This document shows, piece by piece, positions 1 through 8,698 of a DNA stretch of 64,000 nt. Under the pieces are notes generated by a model. It was not told where the DNA came from. It saw only the letters and a program-made list of their open reading frames with translations, and did not search any database. The stretch is from Deinococcus arcticus. Its GTDB lineage: Bacteria > Deinococcota > Deinococci > Deinococcales > Deinococcaceae. The stretch lies in NCBI RefSeq assembly GCF_003028415.1, contig NZ_PYSV01000007.1:133237-197236 (forward strand). The letters run 5' to 3'. Position numbers and translations under genes: made by a program. Position 1 is the first letter of the stretch. Each line of letters starts with the position of its first letter.

Positions 1-141
1 GGCGTCTTGCAGCGAGCCGTGCTGGCTGCTGTGGTGCCACCCCGCTCCTTCAGCGTGCAGCAGCACCAGACCGGCGCGGATCAGGATCCGAACGCGGCCC
101 GTGTCCGTCCGCGTGTCGCTGAAGTGACGGGTAATACTCAT
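1..141 (-). CDS. N-terminal part of an unidentified protein, cut by the window edge
   Basis: An ATG at 141 opens a frame that runs off the left edge with 47 codons visible (MSITRHFSDTRTDTG...). No family is recognised. The codons are GC-rich at third positions, as in neighbouring genes. A perfect dyad lies just upstream at 162-179 and could be the operator of this gene. Nothing can be said about function; it could also be a spurious frame. Confidence 0.35.
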   Translation of the reverse strand, partial: MSITRHFSDTRTDTGRVRILIRAGLVLLHAEGAGWHHSSQHGSLQDA

Positions 142-471
142 GGGGTCAGCATACGCCCGCTGTATGACGAATTTCATACGCCATTATGATGAGTTCTCAA
201 CTTTCGGTCAGGTTCAGTCAGACTGGACAGGAGAGAGGAGGGGCTGGAAAGGGCGGTCTGGCCGGCTCTTTTAACTTTCTGGCGCATGGGTCACCTCTCC
301 CGGGCTGGGGGAAGTGGCTCAAGGCTGCGGCACCATCGGCTCCAGCTGAAGGGGGCCAGCGAAGGGCCCCCGCCGGGCCAGAGACGACCAGCCAGCGGGG
401 GCACCCATACCGTTTGCTTTCTCTGTTGTGCCCCGGCGAACGTGCTCCAGGCAGACAGAATGAAGCCCGGC
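142..471. other. Gene-free stretch
   Basis: No convincing coding frame. Besides the dyad at 162-179 it holds a hairpin at 351-371 (GGGGGCC, 7-nt loop, GGCCCCC) about 100 nt past the DUF697 stop. The hairpin could end that transcript, but it has no T-tract. Confidence 0.5.
162..179. promoter_or_regulatory. Perfect dyad GTATGA-N6-TCATAC
   Basis: A 6-6-6 inverted repeat, GTATGA CGAATT TCATAC, is placed 20 bp upstream of the edge gene start. Size and symmetry suit a dimeric repressor. A related string, ATGACGAATCATAC, lies in the hxlR-nitroreductase divergent region near 63202. Function is inferred from geometry only. Confidence 0.4.
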
Positions 472-1047
472 TCAGTGGCGGGGCGGCCCACCGGGGTTTT
501 TCTGCTCGGCGCGGCGGCGCAGTTCCGAGGCCAGATCCGAGAAGTCCTGGGCGCCGGGCAGCACGCGGCGCGAGTCACGTTTGGCCTCCTGTACCACCTT
601 CACCTGATCGCGCCGGGAATCCGGCAGGCCCAGGGCGCGGCGCTGAAAGTAGTTCTGGGCCAGGCGCCCCAGGGCAAAGGTCCAGCCGTACACCGCCGGG
701 GCCGTGATGAGGCCGCCGATCACCGGCAGGGCCAGCTTGGCCAGCCCGCGCATGACCTGCCGGGCCGCCATGCCATAGGCGATGGTCACCCCGATTTCCC
801 GCGCGATTTCCAGCGAGCGCTCCGGCGTGATGTCAAAGCCGTAGATCTTGCCGATGTGCAGCACCATCTTGCCCTGCACCGGGGTAATCAGCAGCATGTC
901 GGCAAAGGGAATGGGCTCCACGGCAATGGCCCCCGACAGCAGCGCCGCGCTCTTGATGACCTCCTCGGCGTTCTCCTCGCGCGAGAGCGAGGGGTCCACG
1001 TCCAGGTTGAAGTTGTCGAGCACCTGTTTGACCAGTGGGGGCAGCAT
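472..1047 (-). CDS. DUF697-family membrane-associated protein
   Basis: 191 residues. The stretch [19 protein letters not shown] followed by [18 protein letters not shown] is typical of the DUF697 family, whose members are often next to or fused with GTPases and carry a hydrophobic C-terminal region. A hydrophobic segment ([18 protein letters not shown]) sits near residues 115-135, and the tail is charged. No GTPase domain is present, so this is the stand-alone form. The start is supported by a TACACT box 6 nt upstream, with no Shine-Dalgarno. Role unknown. Confidence 0.75.
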   Translation of the reverse strand: MLPPLVKQVLDNFNLDVDPSLSREENAEEVIKSAALLSGAIAVEPIPFADMLLITPVQGKMVLHIGKIYGFDITPERSLEIAREIGVTIAYGMAARQVMRGLAKLALPVIGGLITAPAVYGWTFALGRLAQNYFQRRALGLPDSRRDQVKVVQEAKRDSRRVLPGAQDFSDLASELRRRAEQKNPGGPPRH

Positions 1048-1132
1048 ACGTGGAGTGTACCCCTGCCCTCACAGGGCGCCCACCACCAAATTGTTTAGGT
1101 TCCTGCCCGCTTCCCCACGGAAGCGCCACACG

Positions 1133-1170
1133 AAAAAAGGACACGCCCAGGGGGGAGGTGGCGTGTCCTT
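1133..1170 (-). terminator. Intrinsic terminator downstream of cysS
   Basis: An 11-bp stem (1137-1147 with 1160-1170, AAGGACACGCC/GGCGTGTCCTT) is followed on the minus strand by a T run. It lies about 160 nt past the cysS stop and before the next gene, so it separates the two transcripts. Confidence 0.8.
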
Positions 1171-1329
1171 AAGGAGGGAAGGATGAGGGTGAAACCACCG
1201 CTCGCTTCTGATGCTACACGGCCACCCTGACATGTTGCTGACAGCGGATTCATTCGGGGGGGGCCTTTCCTGTCACTCCGGGCTCATGCAGTCCCGGCGC
1301 TCTTTAGACTGTGCCCGCACGGGGCCCGC

Positions 1330-2799
1330 TCAGCGTTTCCAGCGGGGCCCGTCCTTGGTGTCCTCCACGGTCACGCCCACACGGGTGAGGGTGGCGCGCA
1401 GCTCGTCGGCCTCGGCGTACTGCTTGTTCAGGCGGTAATTCTGCCGTGCTTTCAGCACCAGGTCCATCAGGGCCCCCACCACCTCGCTGTCGTCGCGCCC
1501 TGCGGCGGGGGCCCCCGCCTCGGCGAACAGGCCCAGCACGCCGCCGCCCAGGTCCCGGTAGGCACCGCGGGCCCGCGTCAGGGTGCTCTGCGGCACCGGC
1601 CCTGCGTTCAGCGCCGCGTTCAGGTCGGTGGTCAGGCCAAACAGGGCCGCCACTGCCTTGGGGGTGTTGAAGTCGTCACGCAGGGCGTCTTCGAAAGCGG
1701 CGCTGTGGGCCGCAATCCGGGCGTCCAGTGCGCTGTCCTGCCCGGCGGGGGCGCCCGGCAGGCGGCGCTCGACCTCGTGCAGGGCCTCGGTCAGGCGGCG
1801 GTAGCCACTGCGCGCGCTTTCAAAGGCGGCGTCGCTGAATTCGGTTACCGAGCGGTAGTGGCTGCCCACCAGCAGGAAGCGCACCACCATGGGGTCGTGC
1901 TGAGAGAGCACGTCCTGAATGGTCAGAAAGTTGCCCTTGCTCTTGCTCATCTTCTCGCCGCCAATGGTCAGCATGTTGTTGTGCATCCAGTAGCGCGCAA
2001 AGGCGTGCCCGGCAGCCTCGGCCTGGGCGATCTCGGCCTCGTGGTGGGGAAACTGCAGGTCCAGGCCGCCGCCGTGAATGTCGAAGCCCTCGCCCAGATA
2101 CTTCAGGCTCATGGCGCTGCATTCAATGTGCCAGCCCGGAAAGCCTGTACCCCACGGCGAGTCCCAGCGCATGATGTGCCCGGCCTCGGCGCGCTTCCAC
2201 AGGGCGAAGTCGCGCGGATCGCGTTTGTCCTCGCGCACGGCCTCGCGGGTGCCTTCCTCCTGGTCGTCCAGCTTGCGGCCCGAGAGTTTGCCGTACCCGG
2301 GCCAGGACCGCACGTCGAAGTACACGCTGCCCCCCGACTCGTAGGCGTGGCCCTTTTCCATCAGCTCCTCAATCAGCGCAATCTGCTCGGTGATGTGCCC
2401 GGTGGCGCGCGGATTGATCGAAGGCTTGAGGACGTTCAGCGCCTCCATGTCCTTGACGAACGACCACAGGTATTTGTCGGCCACTTCCATGGGCTCTAAC
2501 TGCTCCAGGCGGGCGCGGGCCAGCATCTTGTCCTCGCCGTCGTCCGAGTCGTTTTGCAGGTGCCCCACATCGGTGATGTTGGCCACGTAGCGCACCTGAT
2601 AGCCGAAGTGCATGAAGGCGCGGCGGATCACGTCAAAGGCCACCTCTTTCTTGGCGTGCCCCAGGTGGGCGTCGCTGTACACGGTGGGTCCGCACAGGTA
2701 CATGCCCACCCGGCCCGGCGTGCCCGGCACAAAGGGAACCTTCTGGCGTTGCAGCGTGTCGTACAGCACGATAAGGGGATCGGGAATGGACTGGGTCAT
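1330..2799 (-). CDS. cysS: Cysteinyl-tRNA synthetase
   Basis: 489 residues, normal for CysRS, the cytoplasmic class I synthetase that charges tRNA-Cys. The zinc-ligand Cys lies in MYLCGPTVY (residues 33-41), the HIGH-type motif is HLGH (45-48) and KMSKS is near residue 283 ([10 protein letters not shown]). WHIECSAM supplies another zinc ligand. The ATG at 2799 is chosen because the conserved N-terminus begins there and an AGGAG site precedes it; an in-frame extension further upstream would run through the terminator hairpin. The gene lies only about 25 nt after an intrinsic terminator that follows a Cys-Cys leader peptide, which points to attenuation. Confidence 0.97.
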   Translation of the reverse strand: MTQSIPDPLIVLYDTLQRQKVPFVPGTPGRVGMYLCGPTVYSDAHLGHAKKEVAFDVIRRAFMHFGYQVRYVANITDVGHLQNDSDDGEDKMLARARLEQLEPMEVADKYLWSFVKDMEALNVLKPSINPRATGHITEQIALIEELMEKGHAYESGGSVYFDVRSWPGYGKLSGRKLDDQEEGTREAVREDKRDPRDFALWKRAEAGHIMRWDSPWGTGFPGWHIECSAMSLKYLGEGFDIHGGGLDLQFPHHEAEIAQAEAAGHAFARYWMHNNMLTIGGEKMSKSKGNFLTIQDVLSQHDPMVVRFLLVGSHYRSVTEFSDAAFESARSGYRRLTEALHEVERRLPGAPAGQDSALDARIAAHSAAFEDALRDDFNTPKAVAALFGLTTDLNAALNAGPVPQSTLTRARGAYRDLGGGVLGLFAEAGAPAAGRDDSEVVGALMDLVLKARQNYRLNKQYAEADELRATLTRVGVTVEDTKDGPRWKR

Positions 2800-2825
2800 G
2801 GGGGCTCCTGTGGGAAAGAGGGAAC

Positions 2826-2859
2826 AAAAAAAAGCCGCGCCACAGCAGAGGGGGCGCGG
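2826..2859 (-). terminator. Terminator/attenuator in the cysS leader
   Basis: On the minus strand a 7-bp GC stem (CCGCGCC/GGCGCGG, at 2853-2859 and 2835-2841) is followed by eight T (2826-2833). It ends about 25 nt before the cysS ATG, leaving little room for a separate promoter, so cysS transcription probably has to read through it. A second hairpin (CGCAGC/GCTGCG, 2875-2880 with 2861-2866) lies between it and the leader peptide stop. It may also simply end the lysR transcript. Confidence 0.75.
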
Positions 2860-2885
2860 GCGCAGCAGACCAGGGCTGCGGGCCG

Positions 2886-2912
2886 CTAGGCAGGGCAACA
2901 CAGGGTCAACAT
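2886..2912 (-). CDS. Candidate Cys-Cys leader peptide MLTLCCPA of cysS
   Basis: An eight-codon ORF, ATG TTG ACC CTG TGT TGC CCT GCC TAG, has two adjacent cysteine codons (2895-2900). It stops about 25 nt before the leader hairpins and terminator that precede cysS. A TACATT box at 2919-2924 lies 6 nt upstream of the ATG, the leaderless spacing seen elsewhere in this window; that box overlaps the lysR stop codon. The design matches classical leader-peptide attenuation: slow decoding of Cys codons would change hairpin choice. Which alternative fold would prevent termination was not resolved by eye. Confidence 0.6.
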   Translation of the reverse strand: MLTLCCPA

Positions 2913-2916
2913 GCCC

Positions 2917-3870
2917 CTAATGTAGCAAAGGCGAGGCGGGCGCGGCGGCCGGGGCGGGCAGTGGCCCCTGGGCGGCCAGCTGGTGCAGGGTGCCCAGCAG
3001 CGTGGCGCTGAAGGCGCGCAGCAGCGGCAGCCCGGCGCGGTGGGGGAGGGTGGCCAGCGCCAGGGGCCGGGCCAGCGGTTCGGGCAGTGGCAAGGCCACC
3101 ACGCCGCCGGGCAGCGGGGTCAGGGCCAGCCGGGGCATCACGCTGACCCCCAGGCTGTGCGCCACCATGCCCAGAATCACGCTGTCCTCGCCCAGTTCGG
3201 TGATCTGTTCGGCCTGCAGGCCGTGGCGGCGCAGGTAGGCCATGACGCGGCGGTGGCAGGAATTCAGGCCGCTGGGCAGCAGCAGCGGGCCCTGCGCCAG
3301 TTCGAACAGCGCCACCGGGTGCGCGCCGCGCGCCGCCGGGGCCACGAACAGGTACTCATCCACCATCAGTGGCGTCAGGCGCAGATCCGGGCTGTGCTCG
3401 CCAATCACAAAGGCGGCGTCGGCCTGTCCGCCGCGCACCAGGGCCTCGCCGCCGCCCTCGGTTTCGCCGTCCAGCAGGTGAACGCGCACGCCGGGATAGC
3501 GGGCGCGGAAGGCCGCCAGCGCGGGCGGCAGCAGGTGGGTGGCGGTGGAGCGGAACGAGGCCACCCGCACCGTACCGGCCAGGGGTTCACCCTCCTGCGC
3601 GGCGTGCAGCGCGTCCTCGGCGGCCTGCAGGCTCAGGCGGGCGTAGGTCAGCAGCCGCTCGCCTGCCGGGGTGGGCACGGCGCCTCCCCGTCCCCGGCGC
3701 AGCAGCGGCCGCCCGGTCAGCGCCTCCAGCTTGGCCACCGCCTCACTCAGCGAGGACTGGGACGCCCCCGTGCGGGCCGCCGCCTCGCTGAATCCGCCGG
3801 CTTCGGCCACCACCAGCAGGGCCCGCAACTGGGCCAGGGTGGGCAGTGGGGGCAGGCGGTCCGGCAACAT
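2917..3870 (-). CDS. LysR-family transcriptional regulator
   Basis: 317 residues. The winged HTH is at roughly residues 10-68 (LAQLRALLVVAEAGGFSEAA, then ASQSSLSEAVAKLEALTG). A type-2 periplasmic-binding-like effector domain follows from about residue 95 (GTVRVASFRSTATHLLPP). The ATG at 3870 is preceded at 5 nt by a TACACT box and matches the usual LysR N-terminus. The target and effector are unknown. Its 3' end runs into the cysS leader, so read-through could contribute to cysS expression. Confidence 0.9.
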   Translation of the reverse strand: MLPDRLPPLPTLAQLRALLVVAEAGGFSEAAARTGASQSSLSEAVAKLEALTGRPLLRRGRGGAVPTPAGERLLTYARLSLQAAEDALHAAQEGEPLAGTVRVASFRSTATHLLPPALAAFRARYPGVRVHLLDGETEGGGEALVRGGQADAAFVIGEHSPDLRLTPLMVDEYLFVAPAARGAHPVALFELAQGPLLLPSGLNSCHRRVMAYLRRHGLQAEQITELGEDSVILGMVAHSLGVSVMPRLALTPLPGGVVALPLPEPLARPLALATLPHRAGLPLLRAFSATLLGTLHQLAAQGPLPAPAAAPASPLLH

Positions 3871-3991
3871 GCCCCAGTGTAGACCCGGCCGCCCAGCCCC
3901 GGGATCGGGTTTGCCGATGGGCGGCATGCCGGGGCCCGGCCCCCGCCGATGGCGCTCCGGGGGCGGCGGGCGCACCCTGAGGGCAGAGGTG

Positions 3992-4300
3992 ATGTTCATG
4001 ACCGCCAGCCTGCGCGCTCAGCCCCCGTTTGCCCTGCCCACTGTTCCTGCTGCCCTGCCTGCCGTGTCCGGGCCCACGTTGTCCCCGCCCCGGCGCCCGG
4101 TTTATGTGCTGGAGGTGCTGGCCCCGCTCCTTCCCCTGCCCCCGGTGCCGGGCTGGACCCTGCAGGCGTGGCCCGTGGCCCGCCTGGGCGACCTGACGCT
4201 GCAGGCCACCCCGCAGGGCGACGCCAGTCCGGATGACCTGCGCCTTGCCCTGCAGGCTGCCGGGTTCAGCCCGCTGGGCCCGGTGCGCCGCCGCGCCTGA
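3992..4300 (+). CDS. Small hypothetical protein
   Basis: 102 residues from ATG 3992, with AGAGG a few bases upstream; ATG 3998 is an alternative. The first 40 residues are Pro/Ala-rich. The rest contains a compact beta-alpha pattern (VYVLEVLAPLL, WTLQAWPVARLGDLTLQATP, DDLRLALQAAGFSPLG). No family is recognised. It is divergent from the LysR gene. Confidence 0.55.
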   Translation: MFMTASLRAQPPFALPTVPAALPAVSGPTLSPPRRPVYVLEVLAPLLPLPPVPGWTLQAWPVARLGDLTLQATPQGDASPDDLRLALQAAGFSPLGPVRRRA

Positions 4301-4462
4301 ACGTGGGGGCCGTCTCTTCAGGCGGAACGCCTGTGCGGATGGGGCGACCCCACGATAAGGCCGCCACGCCGTCCTGGCACAGGGAAAGAGGGTCCACGGT
4401 CCCAGAGGCCCCCAGCGGAGGTGCTTGACCCGCCCATCACAAGGCGGCACGATACTGGCCGC

Positions 4463-5146
4463 ATGACGAACGGTCTGCGTCCTTCTGCTTCCCTGCCCGC
4501 GCCCCCCGGCCCGGGTGGGGAGGGCGTGGCGGTGGTCACGGCGCGCTTTCTGCGCATGCTGAGCCTGACGCTGGCACAGCTGGACGCCATGAAAGACGCC
4601 AACGCCCGCGCCGAATTTGCCGGGCTGACCCGGCAGGCCCGCGCGCTGGAAACCGAGACCGACGCCCTGGAACGCGAAATCGAGGACCTGTGCCTGACGG
4701 CCTTTGGCCACGGGCCCAGTGGGCAGGACCTGGCCTTTTTTCTGATGGTCTTTCGCAGCCTGACCAATCTGGAACGGGTGGGCGACTACGCCTTGTCTGT
4801 GGCGCGGGATCTGGAAACCTTCGCCCCGCGCGCCCGCAGCGCCACCCTGCAGGACCTGCTGCCGCTGGTGCGCCTGCTGAGCACCATGGTTGAGCGGCTG
4901 TCCTACGCCTTTGCCGAGCGCGACCTGAGCGCTGCCCGCGACGTGATGCGCCTGGACTACGAGCAGGTGGACGCCCTGTACGAGCAGATGCAGCGCGCCA
5001 GCCTGACCCGGCTGCTGGAACGCCCCGACGACACCGACGTGGCCCTGACCGCCGGGCGCATGGCCCGCAATCTGGAGCGTCTGGGTGACCATCTGGTGAA
5101 CGTGGCCGAGCGCCTGGAAGTGCTGATTCTCCAGGGCCCGGAATAA
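4463..5146 (+). CDS. PhoU-domain protein
   Basis: 227 residues, an all-helical PhoU-like protein with two three-helix repeats. The signature elements are DALEREIEDLCL, RSLTNLERVGDYA (first repeat) and GRMARNLERLGDHLVNVAER (second repeat), with the metal-binding E/D-rich pattern of the family. PhoU proteins bridge the PstB transporter and the PhoR kinase in phosphate signalling, but no pst or pho gene is adjacent, so its partner is unknown. The ATG at 4463 is preceded by GATACT but no SD. A terminator follows at 5211. Confidence 0.85.
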   Translation: MTNGLRPSASLPAPPGPGGEGVAVVTARFLRMLSLTLAQLDAMKDANARAEFAGLTRQARALETETDALEREIEDLCLTAFGHGPSGQDLAFFLMVFRSLTNLERVGDYALSVARDLETFAPRARSATLQDLLPLVRLLSTMVERLSYAFAERDLSAARDVMRLDYEQVDALYEQMQRASLTRLLERPDDTDVALTAGRMARNLERLGDHLVNVAERLEVLILQGPE

Positions 5147-5210
5147 GGGGCAGGAACTGGTGCGGCTGACCCTATCAGACAGCCTTTTCAAGCGGTAGGG
5201 GGCGAATGCG

Positions 5211-5250
5211 AAGTGGCCAGAGCTGGACTGCTCTGGCCGCTTTGTTTTGA
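5211..5250 (+). terminator. Intrinsic terminator after the PhoU gene
   Basis: A 12-bp stem (5211-5222 with 5231-5242, one G-T pair) is followed by TTTGTTTT. It lies 65 nt past the PhoU stop codon. Confidence 0.85.
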
Positions 5251-5312
5251 AAATGCGGGAGGGCGCCTGTTCGTTCAGTGCCGTGGCGGCAGGGCGCTCA
5301 CCCGCAACGGCT

Positions 5313-6440
5313 CTACACCACCGGGGCCACGCGGTTGGTGTGCAGGGCGCGTTCTTCCTGCTGGCCGCCCCGCAGCAGCGGCATCACCAGTTCGCCAAAG
5401 CGGCGCGCTTCTTCGAGGTGCGGGTAGCCGCTGAAAATAAACGAGCTGAAGCCCATGGCCTCGTAGCGGCGAATCTTGGCGGCCACCTGGGCTGGGTCGC
5501 CCACAATCGCCACGCCCACGCCGCTGCGGGCCATGCCCACCCCGGCCCACAGGTTCGGCTCGACCATCAGGTCCTCGCCCACGCCGCGCAGCAGGTCAAT
5601 CTGGCGCTGCTGGCCGACCCCGTCAATGTGGGCGTGGCTGGCCACGAAGGCGGCGCGCACCGCCGGGTCCACCCGCGAAATCAGGCGCTCGGCGGCGGCG
5701 CGGGCCTCGGCTTCAGTCTCGCGCACGATCACGTGGGTGCGCAGGCCGTAGCGCAGGGGTCGGCCTGTCTGGGCTTCCAATGCCCGCATCTGGGTCAGGC
5801 GCTCCTGTAGCATGTCCTCGCGCTCGCCCCACATCAGGTAGACGTCGGCCAGGTCGGCGGCGATGGTCTGCGCGGCGGGCGAGGCGCCGCCAAAGTACAG
5901 CGGAATGGGGGCGACCGGGGGCGGGTCCAGCACGGCGTCCTCAAAGGCGTACAGGTCGCTGCGGTGGGACTGGGGGGGCGGCGCAGTCCACAGCTGGCGC
6001 AGAATGGTCATGAAGTCGCGGGTGCGTTCATAGCGGCGGGCGTGGTCCTCGAAATCGCCGTACATGGCATTTTCGGCGGGGCTGCTGCCCGTCACGATGT
6101 TCAGGCGCACCCGGCCTGGAAACAGGTTTTGCAGGGTGGCCAGCATCTTGGCGTACATGGCCGGGTGAAACATGCCCGGCCGCACAGCGATCAGCAGCCC
6201 TGGGTCGGTGGGGGCGCTGCGGGCCAGGGCCGCCACCGCCGCCGTGTAGTTCTCGTGTTCGCTGTGGTAGTTCGTGGCCGTCAGCAGGGCGTCAAAGCCC
6301 GCCTCGCCCGCCGTGCTGATGAGGCTTTGCAGGTACGCCAGCGTGGGCCTGCGCGGCGGCTTGTCTTTGGTGCCAATAAACTCGCCGTCCCGCGAGAGCT
6401 GCAAGAACCAGAGAAATTCGGACTGCGAAGAGTGGGTCAC
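5313..6440 (-). CDS. LLM-class flavin-dependent monooxygenase, SsuD-like
   Basis: 375 residues, close to alkanesulfonate monooxygenases. The TIM-barrel luciferase-like fold shows FLWFLQLSRDGEFIGT at the N-terminus, RPGMFHPAMYAKMLATL, RVRLNIVTGSSPAENAMYGD, YFGGASPAAQ and VAIVGDPAQVAAKIRRYEAMG. Known relatives release sulfite from alkanesulfonates with FMNH2 supplied by a reductase; the substrate here is not established. The GTG at 6440 is chosen because an AGGAGG site lies about 10 nt upstream and the family fold starts there. No sulfonate ABC transporter or flavin reductase is nearby. Confidence 0.88.
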   Translation of the reverse strand: MTHSSQSEFLWFLQLSRDGEFIGTKDKPPRRPTLAYLQSLISTAGEAGFDALLTATNYHSEHENYTAAVAALARSAPTDPGLLIAVRPGMFHPAMYAKMLATLQNLFPGRVRLNIVTGSSPAENAMYGDFEDHARRYERTRDFMTILRQLWTAPPPQSHRSDLYAFEDAVLDPPPVAPIPLYFGGASPAAQTIAADLADVYLMWGEREDMLQERLTQMRALEAQTGRPLRYGLRTHVIVRETEAEARAAAERLISRVDPAVRAAFVASHAHIDGVGQQRQIDLLRGVGEDLMVEPNLWAGVGMARSGVGVAIVGDPAQVAAKIRRYEAMGFSSFIFSGYPHLEEARRFGELVMPLLRGGQQEERALHTNRVAPVV

Positions 6441-6851
6441 GGAGAAACAGCCTCCTGGAAGATGAACGAATTGAGGTGTAAGGACGGCGTCCTGGCCACG
6501 CTGCGTCTCAGGTGACTCAAAGCGGGCCACAGGAGGAGTGCTCGCAGCGTGAGGGGAGGCCACGCAGAGCCGTGCGCTGAACGCGGCCTGTGCCACCTGC
6601 CACGAAGCGGCGCCGGAGCGCAGCAATCAGCGGCACAGGCCGCGTCGCCCACACCGCCGCGCTGGGTGAGGAGGGCCAGGCGAATTCACGGCAGGCCCGA
6701 ACGAACAGCAAACCCAGGGCAACAAAGTAACTTGTTTTATCAACTTTTCCTGAAACGGTCGAGTTGGGCACAGTCTGGGGCCAGGCGGACTGCACCCTCT
6801 AAGCGTTCTCGCCTACTCGTTCGGTGTGGCGCTCGCCTTAGACTCTGAACC
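6441..6851. other. Divergent intergenic region between the SsuD-like gene and pepF
   Basis: 411 nt without a supported gene. It contains a dyad AACAA-N6-TTGTT at 6721-6736 that could bind a regulator of either gene, and the TAGACT box of pepF at 6839-6844. The roughly 280 nt before the SsuD-like start are GC-rich and can fold, but no known sulfur riboswitch pattern was recognised. Confidence 0.4.
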
Positions 6852-8633
6852 GTGACCACAATTCAAGCTGAAATGCCCCGCTGGCGCACCGACGACCTGT
6901 ACGCCGGTCTGCAAGACCCCGCTCTGGCGCGCGATCTGGACGCCCTGCGTGATGAAGTGCACGCTCTGGAAGCGCTGTTTGACGAGCACGCCATCGGCGC
7001 CGGGGCGCCCGTGACGGCAGGGGCGCTGGACGCCGCGCTGAACGGCATGAACGATGTGGTGCGGCGTGGCAGCATCCTGCGGGCCTACATCTCAGCGTTC
7101 GTGACCACCGACAGCCGCAACGAGGCGGCGCAGTCGCAGATGGCGGCGTTTACCACCCTCGTTCTGCCTCTGGGGCCGCTGCGCTCGCGCCTGACGGCCT
7201 GGGTCGGTGGCCTGAGCGAGGCCGAGCTGGACGCCCTGCTGAACCAGAGCGAGGTGGCCCGCGCCCACGCCCACACCCTGCGCGACGCCGTGCGCGAGGC
7301 CCAGCACCAGATGTCCCCGCCCGAAGAGGACCTGGCCGCCCGGCTGCACCCGGCCAGCGGCGGCGGCTGGGGCAAACTGCACGGCAACGTGTCGTCCACT
7401 CTGCGCGGCGAGTTCCGGGGTCAGTCCCTGCCGGTCACGGCCCTGCGCGCCCTGGCCAGCGACCCCGACGCCAGCGTGCGCGAGGACGCTTACCACGCCG
7501 AGATTGCGGCCTGGAAAAGCCAGGAGGTGGTGTTTGCCGCCTGCATGAACGGCGTCAAGGGTGAGTCTGGGACCCTGGCCGTGCGCCGGGGCTTTGCTGA
7601 TGTGGTGGCCCCCAGCCTGCTGGACAACGGCATTGACCAGGGCACCCTGGACGCCATGCAGGCGGCCGTGGTGGCCGCGCTGCCGGACTTCCGCCGGTAC
7701 TTCCGCGCCAAGGCCGCGCGGCTGGGGAAAGAGCAACTGGACTGGTGGGACCTGTTTGCGCCCGCTGGAAAGAGCGAAACCCACTGGAGCTACGAGGCAG
7801 GGGCCGAGTTCGTGGAGCGCCAGTTCCGGGGCTACAGCGCCGCGCTGGGCGACTTTGCCGCGCAGGCGTTCCGGGAAGACTGGATTGACGCGGGCCCCCG
7901 CGACGGCAAGCGCAGCGGGGCCTTCTGCATGCGCTGGCAGGGAAGCGACAGCCGCATCCTGATGAACCACGACCCCAGCCTGGATTCGGTCAGCACTCTG
8001 GCCCACGAACTGGGGCACGGCTACCACAACCGCCAGCTGGGTGACCTGCCACCTCTGCAACGCGAAACGCCCATGACCCTGGCCGAAACCGCCAGCATCT
8101 TCTGCGAGACGATTATTCAGAACGCCGCCCTGGAGACTGCGCAGGGTCAGGAGCGCCTGTACGTGCTGGAAACCCAGCTGATGGGCCACGCGCAGGTGGT
8201 CGTGGACATTCACAGCCGCTTTCTTTTTGAAAAGGCCGTGTTCGAGCGCCGCCTGGCCGGCGACCTGAACCCCAGCGACCTGAACGACCTGATGGTCTGG
8301 GCGCAGCGCGAAACCTACGGCGACGCCCTGAACACGCCGCACCCCTACATGTGGGCGGTCAAGCCCCACTATTACGGCCGCAGCTTTTACAACTACCCGT
8401 ATACCTTTGGTCTGCTGTTTGGCCTGGGCCTGTATGCCCAGTACGAGCAGGCCCGCGCTGGCGGCCAGGAGGCCGACTTCCAGGCCCGCTACGACGCCCT
8501 GCTGGCCGCCACCGGCCAGGCCACGCCGCTGGAACTGGCCGCCCGCTTTGGCATTGACCTGCACGACTCCGCCTTCTGGGAGGGCAGCCTGAACGTGATT
8601 CGCCGCCAGATTGAGGCCTACGAGGGGGTGTAA
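6852..8633 (+). CDS. pepF: M3-family oligoendopeptidase F
   Basis: 593 residues, normal for PepF-type cytosolic zinc peptidases that cleave short peptides. The HEXXH zinc motif (LAHELGHGYHN) lies near residue 384, with the downstream glutamate in TLAETASIFCE. The C-terminal HPYMWAVKPHYYGRSFYNYPYTFG stretch is characteristic. The GTG at 6852 is supported by a TAGACT box 7 nt upstream. The gene stands alone and shares a large hairpin with the convergent sppA. Confidence 0.95.
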   Translation: MTTIQAEMPRWRTDDLYAGLQDPALARDLDALRDEVHALEALFDEHAIGAGAPVTAGALDAALNGMNDVVRRGSILRAYISAFVTTDSRNEAAQSQMAAFTTLVLPLGPLRSRLTAWVGGLSEAELDALLNQSEVARAHAHTLRDAVREAQHQMSPPEEDLAARLHPASGGGWGKLHGNVSSTLRGEFRGQSLPVTALRALASDPDASVREDAYHAEIAAWKSQEVVFAACMNGVKGESGTLAVRRGFADVVAPSLLDNGIDQGTLDAMQAAVVAALPDFRRYFRAKAARLGKEQLDWWDLFAPAGKSETHWSYEAGAEFVERQFRGYSAALGDFAAQAFREDWIDAGPRDGKRSGAFCMRWQGSDSRILMNHDPSLDSVSTLAHELGHGYHNRQLGDLPPLQRETPMTLAETASIFCETIIQNAALETAQGQERLYVLETQLMGHAQVVVDIHSRFLFEKAVFERRLAGDLNPSDLNDLMVWAQRETYGDALNTPHPYMWAVKPHYYGRSFYNYPYTFGLLFGLGLYAQYEQARAGGQEADFQARYDALLAATGQATPLELAARFGIDLHDSAFWEGSLNVIRRQIEAYEGV

Positions 8634-8646
8634 GCCCCTGCAAGAC

Positions 8647-8687
8647 GTGGGGGTGGGCTCTGGATTTTTCCCAGAGCCCACCCCCAC
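8647..8687. terminator. 17-bp hairpin between convergent pepF and sppA
   Basis: A perfect 17-bp stem (8647-8663 with 8671-8687) and 7-nt loop lie midway between the two stop codons. There is no T-tract on either side, so it may act as a bidirectional barrier or an RNA 3'-end stabiliser. Confidence 0.65.
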
Positions 8688-8698
8688 CTCCTATTGCG

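Noticed and set aside
2800..2960. T-box riboswitch before cysS
   Set aside because: The conserved T-box sequence (AGGGTGGNACCGCG-like) and specifier-loop layout are not present; the Cys codons lie in a small ORF instead.
7092..8687. Long minus-strand frame opposite pepF
   Set aside because: It is a codon-position shadow of a GC-rich gene, with His/Gln/Val/Gly-biased composition and no family similarity; pepF has clear motifs.
8647..8687. T-tract terminator for pepF
   Set aside because: The 17-bp stem is perfect but lacks a T run on either strand, so it is listed as a hairpin with uncertain termination role.
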